Shown here in pieces: positions 8,983 through 18,041 of a stretch of 36,207 nucleotides of DNA. Position 1 is the first letter of the stretch; each line of letters starts with the position of its first letter. The position numbers and the translations under genes were made by a program. The DNA comes from Candidatus Hydrogenedentota bacterium (lineage in GTDB: Bacteria; Hydrogenedentota; Hydrogenedentia; Hydrogenedentales; CAITNO01). The stretch covers positions 1-36,207 of the forward strand of contig JAKOTZ010000026.1 in assembly GCA_029776995.1 (NCBI GenBank). Direction: 5' to 3'. The notes below the pieces were generated by a model. The model saw only the letters and a list, made by a program, of their open reading frames with translations, did no database searches and was not told where the DNA came from.

Positions 8983-10377
8983 ATGAGTACCTCAGTGGAA
9001 ACCGTCCCCTTGGACGTTGAAAAGATTGAACGGGCTATTCAGGCGGGAGAGCCGGATCCGGAACGGGTTCGGGAAACGCTGGCCAAGGCCAGGGAACTGC
9101 ATGGGCTGAATGAAGATGACGTAGCAGGCCTGGCGATGGTCACGGATCCTGAACTGCTGGCTGAGCTTTTCGAAACCGCCCGGTGGATCAAGAACGAGAT
9201 TTACGGCCGGCGTATGGTATTGTTCGCGCCCATGTATGTGTCCAACCTGTGTTACAACGAATGCGTTTACTGCGCGTTCCGTCGGGCCAATACTGCCGTC
9301 CGGAGGCGGGTGTTAACCCAGGAAGAGGTTGCCCGCGAGACCCGCGTGCTCATCGATCAGGGCCATAAACGGGTACTGGTGGTTGCGGGCGAAGCGTATC
9401 CGGATGAGGGACTGAATTATATCCACAAGTGCATCGAGACGATTTACTCCGTCAAACATGGCAACGGTGAGATTCGCCGCATTAACGTCAACATCGCGCC
9501 GCTGACGGTGGAAGAATTCAAAGAACTCAAGGCGGACAAAATTGGAACCTATCAGATTTTTCAGGAGACATACCACCGGCCGACGTATCAGGCGGTGCAT
9601 CTCGCGGGCAAAAAACGGGATTACGACTGGCGCATTACGGCGCTGGACCGTGCCATGATGGCCGGAATTGACGACGTGGGTATCGGCGTTCTCTTCGGTC
9701 TGTACGACTGGCGTTTTGAAATCATGGCCATCATGCAGCATGCCGCCCATCTCGAAGCCCGATTCGGGGTAGGTCCGCACACCATCAGTGTGCCCCGTAT
9801 CGAACCGGCCACCGGTTCGGATTTTTCCGAGCACCCGCCTTACGCCGTAACAGATAACGATTTCCGGAAAATTATTGCCATCCTGCGGTGCGCGGTCCCC
9901 TACACGGGCATGATCCTGTCCACCCGGGAACAGCCGGAAATGCGGCGTGAAGCCCTAGCGCTGGGCATTTCTCAGATTTCAGCGGGAAGCCGCACCAATC
10001 CCGGCGGTTACGCAGAAAATGAAGATTATGACGCCAGCCAGTTTTCGCTGGGTGACTACCGGCCGCTGGATGAGGTTATCCGGGACATTGCGGAACACGG
10101 ATATATTCCGTCCTTCTGCACGGGCTGCTATCGCATGGGCCGCACCGGCCAGGATTTCATGGATCTCGCCAAACCCGGGCTGATCAAGTCCTTCTGCAAC
10201 GTGAACGCCCTAAGCACTTTCGCCGAATACCTGATGCATTACGCCAGCGAGGAAACGCGGGTTACAGGTGAAAAGTGCATCTCTGAAGCCTTGGACGAGA
10301 TGCCGGCAAACATTCGCAACCGGGCTCAGGAAATGATCAATCGGGTCTATGCCGGTGAACGCGATGTTTATGTATGA
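8983..10377 (+). CDS. hydG: [FeFe]-hydrogenase maturase HydG (radical SAM tyrosine lyase)
   Basis: ORF listed from TTG 8959; ATG 8983 preceded by AAAGGA. Radical SAM CX3CX2C (CYNECVYC) and C-terminal CX2CX22C (CTGCYRMGRTGQDFMDLAKPGLIKSFC), diagnostic for HydG. Confidence 0.95.
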   Translation: MSTSVETVPLDVEKIERAIQAGEPDPERVRETLAKARELHGLNEDDVAGLAMVTDPELLAELFETARWIKNEIYGRRMVLFAPMYVSNLCYNECVYCAFRRANTAVRRRVLTQEEVARETRVLIDQGHKRVLVVAGEAYPDEGLNYIHKCIETIYSVKHGNGEIRRINVNIAPLTVEEFKELKADKIGTYQIFQETYHRPTYQAVHLAGKKRDYDWRITALDRAMMAGIDDVGIGVLFGLYDWRFEIMAIMQHAAHLEARFGVGPHTISVPRIEPATGSDFSEHPPYAVTDNDFRKIIAILRCAVPYTGMILSTREQPEMRREALALGISQISAGSRTNPGGYAENEDYDASQFSLGDYRPLDEVIRDIAEHGYIPSFCTGCYRMGRTGQDFMDLAKPGLIKSFCNVNALSTFAEYLMHYASEETRVTGEKCISEALDEMPANIRNRAQEMINRVYAGERDVYV

Positions 10378-10413
10378 GGCGTTAAGAACAAACAAGGACT
10401 GGGAGACCTCACA

Positions 10414-10686
10414 ATGATCGATTGCCGAAATGATCACATCATCTATGGAGTGCACATCCACAACCGCGGACAGAACGCTCTTAAAGTGCAGGAACTGCTG
10501 ACCAAATATGGCTGCAATATCAAAACCCGGCTGGGGCTTCATGAAGTAAGCGATGATTTCTGTTCCTCGGCGGGGCTGTTGCTGCTGGAAATGACCGGAA
10601 ACCCGGAAACATGCCGGGAACTGTTCAATCAGTTGAATGCCATCGAAGGCGTGGAAGCCAAAGAAATGGTTTTCGCCCACAGCTGA
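10414..10686 (+). CDS. TM1266-family iron-only hydrogenase system putative regulator (ACT-like)
   Basis: 90 aa; IIYGVHIHNRGQNALKVQELLTKYGCNIKTRLGLHEVSDDFCSSAGLLLLEMTG; located between hydG and aspA. Confidence 0.85.
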   Translation: MIDCRNDHIIYGVHIHNRGQNALKVQELLTKYGCNIKTRLGLHEVSDDFCSSAGLLLLEMTGNPETCRELFNQLNAIEGVEAKEMVFAHS

Positions 10687-10696
10687 CACACCTCTC

Positions 10697-12109
10697 ATGC
10701 CATACCGAACAGAAACAGATTCCCTGGGAACGCTTGACATACCGGGGGATGCGCTGTATGGCATTCATACGGCCCGGGCCATGAAAAACTTTGACCTCGC
10801 GGGCCGGCGTGTGTCTGTCCGGCTTTGGCGCGCATACGGATGGGTAAAACTGGCCTGCGCGCGGGTCAACCACGATCTGGGGCTCTGGCAAAATCATCCT
10901 GATCGCATACAGGCACTGTACCAGGCTTGCGAAGAAATGATCCGGGGCGATCTTGACGCATGGAATCTGACAGACGCGCTGCAGGGAGGCGCCGGAACCA
11001 GCACCAACATGAATGTCAATGAAGTGCTGGCCAACCGCGCCCTGCTAATCCTTGGCGAGTCGCCGGGCAGATATGACCTGATTTCTCCCATCGACCATGT
11101 TAACCGCCACCAGTCCACCAACGACACCTATCCCACCGCCTTGCGGATCGCGCTGTTACAGGGACTTCGCGAAGTGGAAGCTTCGCTGGTGCGCCTGCAG
11201 GAAAGCTTTCAGCGGAAGGAACAGGAGACCGCCCATATCGTCAAAACGGGGCGGACCGAACTGCAGGATGCCGCGCTGATTACGCTTGGCCGCGAGATGA
11301 GCGCCTACGCCGAGGCTTTTTCAAGGGACCGCTGGCGCGTATTCAAATGTTTCGAACGGTTGCGCGTGGTCAACCTGGGAGGGACGGCCATTGGTACCGG
11401 TTGCGGCGCGCCCAGGACGTACATTTTCAGGGTTACGGACACGCTGCGCGAATTAACCGGACTGCCCCTGGCCCGCGCCGAAAACCTTGTGGACTGCACG
11501 CAGAACGCCGATGTGTTCGCTGAGACATCCGGCATCCTCCGCACATGCGCCGTATCACTCCTGAAAGTCGCCACCGATCTGCGGCTGCTTTCTTCGGGAC
11601 CGGACGCCGGGCTGGCTGAGATCAGGCTTCAGCCCCTGCAGGCGGGGTCATCCATCATGCCCGCCAAAGTCAATCCTGTCATTCCTGAGGCCGTGAGCCA
11701 GGCCGCAATGCGGGTAATGGGGAATGACCAGGTCATTGCTACGGCCGCGGCAATGGGAAATCTGGAGCTGAACCCATTTATGCCGCTGATCGCGGAGGCC
11801 ATGCTGGAGAGCATAGAACTGCTTCGCGGCGCCTGCGATGCTTTCGCGGCCCGGTGTGTTGATGGAATGGCAGGTAACACGGACCGGTGTCGTTCCCTGG
11901 CCGAAAACACAATGGCCGTGGCCCTGGCCCTGGTGCCCGCACTGGGTTATGACAGGGTTACCGAACTGGTAAAACTGGCGCGGGATCGAAAGATGTCGCT
12001 TAAATCTCTGATTATCGGAGAAGGAATACTGGACGAGAACACGTGGGAACGCCTAACTTCCGCGGAAGCGGTGTGCCGACTGGGATTCCCGGATGACACA
12101 CCCGCCTGA
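10697..12109 (+). CDS. aspA: Aspartate ammonia-lyase
   Basis: ORF open from 10637, but MPYRTETDSLGTLDIPGDALYGIHTARA is the family N-terminus (ATG 10697). ALQGGAGTSTNMNVNEVLANRAL, HQSTNDTYPTA, signature loop GSSIMPAKVNPVIPE. Confidence 0.9.
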   Translation: MPYRTETDSLGTLDIPGDALYGIHTARAMKNFDLAGRRVSVRLWRAYGWVKLACARVNHDLGLWQNHPDRIQALYQACEEMIRGDLDAWNLTDALQGGAGTSTNMNVNEVLANRALLILGESPGRYDLISPIDHVNRHQSTNDTYPTALRIALLQGLREVEASLVRLQESFQRKEQETAHIVKTGRTELQDAALITLGREMSAYAEAFSRDRWRVFKCFERLRVVNLGGTAIGTGCGAPRTYIFRVTDTLRELTGLPLARAENLVDCTQNADVFAETSGILRTCAVSLLKVATDLRLLSSGPDAGLAEIRLQPLQAGSSIMPAKVNPVIPEAVSQAAMRVMGNDQVIATAAAMGNLELNPFMPLIAEAMLESIELLRGACDAFAARCVDGMAGNTDRCRSLAENTMAVALALVPALGYDRVTELVKLARDRKMSLKSLIIGEGILDENTWERLTSAEAVCRLGFPDDTPA

Positions 12110-12124
12110 CGGAATCAGCGTCAA

Positions 12125-12140
12125 TTAACCAACCGGTTAA
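12125..12140 (+). other. Short inverted repeat just upstream of the hydF ribosome-binding region
   Basis: TTAACC-AACC-GGTTAA, 6-bp arms with a 4-nt spacer, ending 13 nt before the hydF ATG. Confidence 0.35.
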
Positions 12141-12153
12141 AGAGACTTTTGCC

Positions 12154-13377
12154 ATGCAATCTACGCCTAAAGGCATGCGCCTGCATATCGGCTTTTTCGG
12201 CCGGCGTAACGTGGGCAAATCCAGCCTGCTGAACGCCATTACCCGCCAGGACGTATCACTGGTTTCAGACCAGCCGGGAACTACGACCGATCCCGTGGAA
12301 AAGCCGATGGAACTCCTTCCGTTTGGACCGGTACTTTTCATCGACACGGCGGGCATTGACGACGAGGGCGCGCTGGGCGAACAGCGGGTTGAACGCACGC
12401 GCAGAATCTTCGACCGTACGGACCTTGCGGTCCTGGTAACCGATCCGAACAACTGGGGCGCCTTTGAAGAAAGCCTCCTCGGCGCCTTCGCGGACCGGAA
12501 AATTCCTGTGGTCGTGGCCATAAACAAAATCGACGTATTGCCGCCCTCTCCTGAAATAGAAGAAAACATCAAAAAACGGAAACTGCAGGCTGTTTCGGTC
12601 AGCGCGCTCACCGGTGTAGGGCTGGACAGGCTGCGACAGGCGCTGCTGGATACGGCTCCGGCGGATTTTTTTGAGCAGTCTGTCATCCTTTCTGATCTGG
12701 TTGGGCCCGGCGAAATGGCGGTTCTGGTAGTCCCTATTGATAAAGAAGCGCCAAAAGGACGACTGATCCTCCCCCAGGTGCAGACAATCCGGGACCTGCT
12801 GGACGGCGATTCATGGTGTGTTGTGGTCAAAGAACGGGAGTTGCGGGATGTGCTCGACCGGCTGAACCGCCCTCCCGCCATCGTGGTAACTGATTCTCAG
12901 GCTTTTCTCAAGGTGGCGGCCGATACCCCGTCATCTGTTCCCATGACCAGCTTTTCAATCCTTTTCGCACGATACCGGGGCGATCTGGTGGCTCAGGCAA
13001 GCGGGGCACGCGCCATTGACCGGCTGAAACCCGGCGACCGGATCCTTATCGCGGAATCCTGCACGCACCATCCGATCGCTGATGATATAGGCCGAGTAAA
13101 AATCCCGCGGTGGCTTACCCAGTTCGTGGGCGGACAGTTGTATTTCGACCATGTGCAGGGACTTGATTTCCCGGAGGATCTTACGCCATACGCCCTGGTA
13201 ATTCACTGCGGGGGATGTATGACCAGCCGACGGGTAGTGCTCTCCCGGGTAAACCGCTGCCGCCAGCAGGGCGTTCCCATCACGAATTACGGGATTGCCA
13301 TTGCCCACAGCCTGGGAATCCTGGAACGCGCGCTGGCGCCATTCCCCGCCGCGCTGGATGCCTGGCGTAAGGGCTGA
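12154..13377 (+). CDS. hydF: [FeFe]-hydrogenase H-cluster maturation GTPase HydF
   Basis: P-loop GRRNVGKSSLLNAI, DTAGIDD, NKID; C-terminal cluster-binding motif CTHH...HCGGC (ESCTHHPIADDIG ... VIHCGGCMTSRR). Confidence 0.95.
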   Translation: MQSTPKGMRLHIGFFGRRNVGKSSLLNAITRQDVSLVSDQPGTTTDPVEKPMELLPFGPVLFIDTAGIDDEGALGEQRVERTRRIFDRTDLAVLVTDPNNWGAFEESLLGAFADRKIPVVVAINKIDVLPPSPEIEENIKKRKLQAVSVSALTGVGLDRLRQALLDTAPADFFEQSVILSDLVGPGEMAVLVVPIDKEAPKGRLILPQVQTIRDLLDGDSWCVVVKERELRDVLDRLNRPPAIVVTDSQAFLKVAADTPSSVPMTSFSILFARYRGDLVAQASGARAIDRLKPGDRILIAESCTHHPIADDIGRVKIPRWLTQFVGGQLYFDHVQGLDFPEDLTPYALVIHCGGCMTSRRVVLSRVNRCRQQGVPITNYGIAIAHSLGILERALAPFPAALDAWRKG

Positions 13378-13396
13378 TCTCCCGTCCGCAAAAGAC

Positions 13397-15106
13397 TCAA
13401 TCAAAGAGGTGCGCGTCCGTTACCGCGCCTGTGGATGCGGAGGAAACCAGTTTGGCGTATTTGGCCAGCACGCCGCGGGTATAACGGGGTTTTGGACGTT
13501 TCCAGGCGGATCGGCGTTTAGCCAGTTCTTCGTCGGATATTTCCAGAGTAATCGTCCGCGCTTCAGCGTCAATGGTAATCCAGTCGCCATTTTTAACCAG
13601 GGCAATCGTTCCGCCTTCGTAAGCTTCCGGCGTAATGTGCCCAACAACGAAACCATGGCTCCCTCCGGAGAACCTGCCGTCTGTTATCAGGGCGACATCT
13701 TTCCCCAGACCGCGCCCCATTACGGCGGAGGTGGGGGAGAGCATCTCCCGCATGCCGGGGCCGCCTTTCGGGCCTTCGTAACGGATGACGATTACGTCAC
13801 CTTTCCGAACCGTGCCGTCCAAAATCCGCTTCAGGGCGTCTTCCTCGGAGTTAAAAACCCGGGCCCGTCCCCTGAACCGGGTACCTTCTTTGCCGGAAAT
13901 CTTGGCCACCGCGCCCTGTTCAGCCAGATTGCCGCGCAGAATCACCAGATGCCCATCCGGTTTGATTGGATTGCTGAGCGGACGAATAACCTGCTGTCCT
14001 TTCGGATAAGGTTTCACGCCGCGCAGGTTCTGCTCAAGCGTTTTACCGGTAACCGTGATACAGTCCCCGTGCAGCAGGCCCGCCCGGAGCAGCTCCTTCA
14101 GCAGCGGAGTCAATCCGCCGATGCGCACCAGATCCCAGGTGACAAACCGTCCGCTGGGTTTAAGGTCCGCCAGCACCGGCGTGCGCTTTCCGATGCGTTC
14201 GAAATCCTCCAGAGTCAGCCTGACGCCCGCGGAAAAGGCCATGGCGGGAAGGTGAAGCACCGCGTTGGTCGATCCGCCCAGCGCCATCACAACGGTTATG
14301 GCATTCTCAAAGGCTTTCCGGGTCATAATGTCCCGGGGCCGGATATTTTTTCGGATCAGTTCCAGTACCGCGGCCCCGGCGCGCCGGCAATCTTCTTTTT
14401 TCTCGTCGGAGATGGCCGCCTGGGCTGAACTGTTCGGCAGGCTCATCCCCAGTGCCTCGATCGCGCAGGCCATGGTATTGGCCGTGTACATGCCCCCGCA
14501 CGCTCCCGGACCCGGAATCGCGCAGGATTCAATTTCTTTGAGTTCCTGATCACTGATACTGCCGCGGGCGTGCTGTCCGATCGCCTCAAAAACAGAGACG
14601 ATATCCACGTCTTTACCTTTGTAACAACCTGGCAGAATCGTTCCGCCATACACGAATACCGACGGACGATTCAGTCGGGCCATAGCCATAACACAGCCGG
14701 GCATATTCTTGTCGCACCCGCCGATAGCCACCAGGCCGTCAAAATGTTCACAGCCCACTACTGCCTCAATGGAATCGGCTATCACCTCACGGGATACCAG
14801 CGAATACTTCATCCCTTCGGTGCCCATGGATATGCCATCAGATACCGTGATGGTGTTGAAGATTACCGCTTTGCCGCCAGCCTGGTTTACACCGGCTTCG
14901 GCTTCCCGCGCCAACTGGTCGATGTGCATGTTGCACGGAGTCACCATGCTCCAGGTGGATGCTATGCCAACCTGGTTTTTACGGAAATCTTCATCGGTAA
15001 ATCCCACGGCGCGAAGCATCGCGCGGCTGGCAGCCCGTTCCGGGGGATCGGATATAACCCGGGAATAAGGCCGATCCTGACTCCTAACGGATTTTTTTGA
15101 AGGCAT
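13397..15106 (-). CDS. ilvD: Dihydroxy-acid dehydratase IlvD
   Basis: 569 aa; [97 protein letters not shown]. Confidence 0.96.
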   Translation of the reverse strand: MPSKKSVRSQDRPYSRVISDPPERAASRAMLRAVGFTDEDFRKNQVGIASTWSMVTPCNMHIDQLAREAEAGVNQAGGKAVIFNTITVSDGISMGTEGMKYSLVSREVIADSIEAVVGCEHFDGLVAIGGCDKNMPGCVMAMARLNRPSVFVYGGTILPGCYKGKDVDIVSVFEAIGQHARGSISDQELKEIESCAIPGPGACGGMYTANTMACAIEALGMSLPNSSAQAAISDEKKEDCRRAGAAVLELIRKNIRPRDIMTRKAFENAITVVMALGGSTNAVLHLPAMAFSAGVRLTLEDFERIGKRTPVLADLKPSGRFVTWDLVRIGGLTPLLKELLRAGLLHGDCITVTGKTLEQNLRGVKPYPKGQQVIRPLSNPIKPDGHLVILRGNLAEQGAVAKISGKEGTRFRGRARVFNSEEDALKRILDGTVRKGDVIVIRYEGPKGGPGMREMLSPTSAVMGRGLGKDVALITDGRFSGGSHGFVVGHITPEAYEGGTIALVKNGDWITIDAEARTITLEISDEELAKRRSAWKRPKPRYTRGVLAKYAKLVSSASTGAVTDAHLFD

Positions 15107-15175
15107 GGCAGTTCTCCCTTTTACACTGGAGGTTAAACCGCCCGGCAGTTCTTTTTGTTCCCGAAACGATCAGTA

Positions 15176-17338
15176 TCAACGATCCCTGCCGCGGTCGGCC
15201 AAGGGCGGCACTTCCGGACGCCAGCTGGAGGCATAGGGGCCGATCTCTTCAAACGGTATTTTTTGGAAACCATGTATTCCCGGCCCGGCCGGATGATCAC
15301 TCATGGAAAAATCGCCCTTACCGGCGTTGGGGAATGGATCCGTTTCCGGCGCTGAAATGGTCAGCACCGCGTCTTTTATGACTTCTTTGTGGTCGTTCCG
15401 GTAAATTTCATCACAATTGATGAAGAAGGTGCGCGAAATATAATTTCGATTGGGATTCTCCCGCAGAATTTTGACTTCCGGATACCGTTCTTCGTAGAAA
15501 GCGAGATTGTACGAGTTCTGGGAGAACCATGTATCCAGATACTGCTGCCAGCGGTCCGGCGGCCACGGAGAAAAACTCACACCGAAACGGCAGGCATGAA
15601 AGACACAGTTTTCAATCCGGTTGTCCTTGCCGCCATGAATCTGAACGCCACCAAAATTTCCCGCCGACGCTTTATGGAAGATATTGCCGTAAATCCGTAT
15701 CCCGGAAATGGCATCATCCAGGCGGATGCCGGCGGCGCCGCAGTGGAGCTGTTCCCCCTGTCCATGCCAGTTGCCGACGTGGTGCCAGTAGTTCCAGCGA
15801 AATACGACGCCGCGGATCAGCGGATCGCCCCACATGTCTGTGCCACCCTGGTCATCTGACTCCAGCACCACGTCATGCACCTCGTTGTACTCGACCAGAT
15901 GCTCGCGCCCGCCTATCCTAAAGGCGCTGCTCGGGATATGGTGGCATAGGTTGTGCGCTAAGCGTATGCCTACGCCGCCCACCAGCACAGCCGGGGTGTA
16001 CGTATGGTCAATCCGTGAAAGGTGGTGAATGTGGCAGTTTTCGACCACATGGCCGCAGGGCATCAAATCTTCAGGGTTCCCGCCCCGGATGCTGATGCCG
16101 GTACGCCCGAGGTTAAAAATGTCGCACGAGTGAATGGTGTGCTGTTCACCGCCATTCACCGAAATGCCTACCCCGCCGGAATTGCTGACCGAGCATCCCA
16201 GAATCCTGACATCTTTGCCGCCTCCCACCAGCAGAACGTCTCCGGCCGCATAGGCAAAATCAAGATTTACCAGCCGCACATGTGACGCTTCCTCCAGGGA
16301 CATTAAGGCGGCAGGTGTTACGGACAGCACCCACTGCGCGTTGTTCGGCGATTCCGGAGGATACACATATACTTTCAAGTTCTGCCGGTCGATCCAATAT
16401 TCTCCGGGCTGGTCCAGTTCACAAAGCATGTTGAAGGCAACAAATTTTCCATCGGCCCGGTATCCATAGGTGTGCCAGGGGGCTGCCAGGGTAATCCATC
16501 CGGTCTGCGCGTCAACCTGCTCGATTTTTTCGTACGAATCAGCCCACTCCCAGAACCAGTACCCATAAAGCCATCCCTCAGGCTCCTGCTGCCAGGCAGC
16601 CAGGCGATCCGATTCCACCCGAATGAGTCCTTTTTTCGTTCCCTTGCGGCCATGGCTTTCAACAGCCATCTCGCTGGTAACCTCAGCCACGTGAAGCATG
16701 GGATCGCCGGGTTCAGGATATTGTGCCAAGCGAAGCGGTTTTCCATTCATAAATAGCTCCACCTGCGGGTGCGTGATGAATCCTGCCCCGGAGGCAAAGC
16801 CACCCAGACGCATCGGTGATAAGGCATCCAGTCCACTGTCACGCAGATCGGCTACCCAGACTTTTCCGCGGGCCGCCGCGGGCAGGCGTTCAGGCGTTTC
16901 CGCGTCCTCAAGCAGACGCATACCCCGAACGGCAACCCCGCCGCTGATCATCGCGCGCCGTGCGGCATCGCGGGAGGTTATCACCAGGGGTGCGCCTGGT
17001 TCGCCGCTCATGGATGCGGATACAGCGACGGAACCGTTAACGGAATAAATCCCCGGTTCCAGCTCAACCCGTATGCCGCCGGCTGACCACACTCCGGACG
17101 CGCGCAGTTTCTCGACTTCTTTAAGCGCATCCTCAAGACGTCTAAAAGCCTTAGGAACCTCTGAAGGAGCCGCCTGGCCATCAACCCGGATAACTAAGCC
17201 CGGAGCGGGATCTTCCGGCACGGTCAACCGTCCGCTGGCGTCCACAGGCCACTGGGCGTAGCGCGGTGCGGGTGGTTCTTCGCAGATCCCGTGGCCACAG
17301 AGTGGAATGATCAGTGACAGAAGACATAGGCAACGCAT
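15176..17338 (-). CDS. Secreted right-handed parallel beta-helix protein, possible glycan-active enzyme (GH141/pectate-lyase-like fold)
   Basis: ORF listed to 17476, but a signal peptide (MRCLCLLSLIIPLCGHGICEE) begins at 17338 after an SD-like GGGAGA. Repeated VENCHIHHLSR / RLAHNLCHHIPSSAFRIGG / VEYNEVHDV / IRIYGNIFHKA turns. Confidence 0.7.
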   Translation of the reverse strand: MRCLCLLSLIIPLCGHGICEEPPAPRYAQWPVDASGRLTVPEDPAPGLVIRVDGQAAPSEVPKAFRRLEDALKEVEKLRASGVWSAGGIRVELEPGIYSVNGSVAVSASMSGEPGAPLVITSRDAARRAMISGGVAVRGMRLLEDAETPERLPAAARGKVWVADLRDSGLDALSPMRLGGFASGAGFITHPQVELFMNGKPLRLAQYPEPGDPMLHVAEVTSEMAVESHGRKGTKKGLIRVESDRLAAWQQEPEGWLYGYWFWEWADSYEKIEQVDAQTGWITLAAPWHTYGYRADGKFVAFNMLCELDQPGEYWIDRQNLKVYVYPPESPNNAQWVLSVTPAALMSLEEASHVRLVNLDFAYAAGDVLLVGGGKDVRILGCSVSNSGGVGISVNGGEQHTIHSCDIFNLGRTGISIRGGNPEDLMPCGHVVENCHIHHLSRIDHTYTPAVLVGGVGIRLAHNLCHHIPSSAFRIGGREHLVEYNEVHDVVLESDDQGGTDMWGDPLIRGVVFRWNYWHHVGNWHGQGEQLHCGAAGIRLDDAISGIRIYGNIFHKASAGNFGGVQIHGGKDNRIENCVFHACRFGVSFSPWPPDRWQQYLDTWFSQNSYNLAFYEERYPEVKILRENPNRNYISRTFFINCDEIYRNDHKEVIKDAVLTISAPETDPFPNAGKGDFSMSDHPAGPGIHGFQKIPFEEIGPYASSWRPEVPPLADRGRDR

Positions 17339-17361
17339 AGACATTCTCCCAGCTTGTTGTT

Positions 17362-17901
17362 TTAGGGTATAGCCGCAGACCGGTACATCCGCAGAAAACG
17401 ATCCAGCAGGACAATGGTTTTGGCATCCCGCAACCGGCAGGCATTCAGCTCCTCTTCGACTTGTTCGATCGACCATTCAAGCAGTTCCAGCTGCTCCTCC
17501 GGTTCCGGCCGCGCGGGCACCGGCGTCAGACCGGATGCCACAAAAAGGTGGATTTTCTCTGAACAGAACCCCACGGTGCCATAAATCACCCCCGCCGAAA
17601 TCATATGTTCCGCCCGATATCCCACTTCTTCTTCCAGCTCCACACGGCCGCGGGCCTGCGGGTCATCGTTAGGTCCCTCGAGCTTTCCGGCGGGCGCTTC
17701 GATGATATCCTCAGCAAGGGCTATCCGGAATTGTCTCACCAGGATCACCGATCGGCCGGTCCAGGGCAGCACGCACACGCCACCCGGATGCTCCACCACC
17801 TCGCGGTAGGCAGACAGGCCATTCTCCAGGCGGACCGTACCCGTCCGAACGGAAAAAATCTTGCCTTTAAAAATCAGTTCGCTAGACGTCCAGCTTTCCA
17901 T
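17362..17901 (-). CDS. NUDIX hydrolase (ADP-ribose pyrophosphatase-like)
   Basis: 179 aa; VVEHPGGVCVLPW...VRQFRIALAEDIIEAPAGKLEGPNDDPQARGRVELEEEVGY, a slightly degenerate NUDIX box. Confidence 0.85.
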   Translation of the reverse strand: MESWTSSELIFKGKIFSVRTGTVRLENGLSAYREVVEHPGGVCVLPWTGRSVILVRQFRIALAEDIIEAPAGKLEGPNDDPQARGRVELEEEVGYRAEHMISAGVIYGTVGFCSEKIHLFVASGLTPVPARPEPEEQLELLEWSIEQVEEELNACRLRDAKTIVLLDRFLRMYRSAAIP

Positions 17902-17945
17902 GATTCACCAATTCAGCTTTGTGGTTGCTCTTAACGATTTCCCCC

Positions 17946-17976
17946 TTGAGAATCGTACAGACGGACTGATTATACT
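17946..17976 (+). promoter_or_regulatory. Possible sigma70-like promoter upstream of dsbD
   Basis: TTGAGA (17946-17951) and TATACT (17971-17976), long 19-bp spacer; lies in the divergent intergenic region between the NUDIX gene and dsbD. Confidence 0.3.
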
Positions 17977-18041
17977 GTTATTGGATACGACGTAAGAACC
18001 CTGATGGCCGGGAAGTTATGCTTTACCCGCCGTGTTGAGGT

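Noticed and set aside
12012-12881. 289-aa minus-strand ORF antisense to aspA/hydF
   Set aside because: Ser/Arg-rich shadow of conserved hydF coding sequence; no domain pattern.
13295-14428. 377-aa plus-strand ORF antisense to ilvD (and 14570-15100)
   Set aside because: Fully overlaps the unmistakable ilvD gene on the opposite strand; composition looks like a shadow ORF and shows no recognisable domain.
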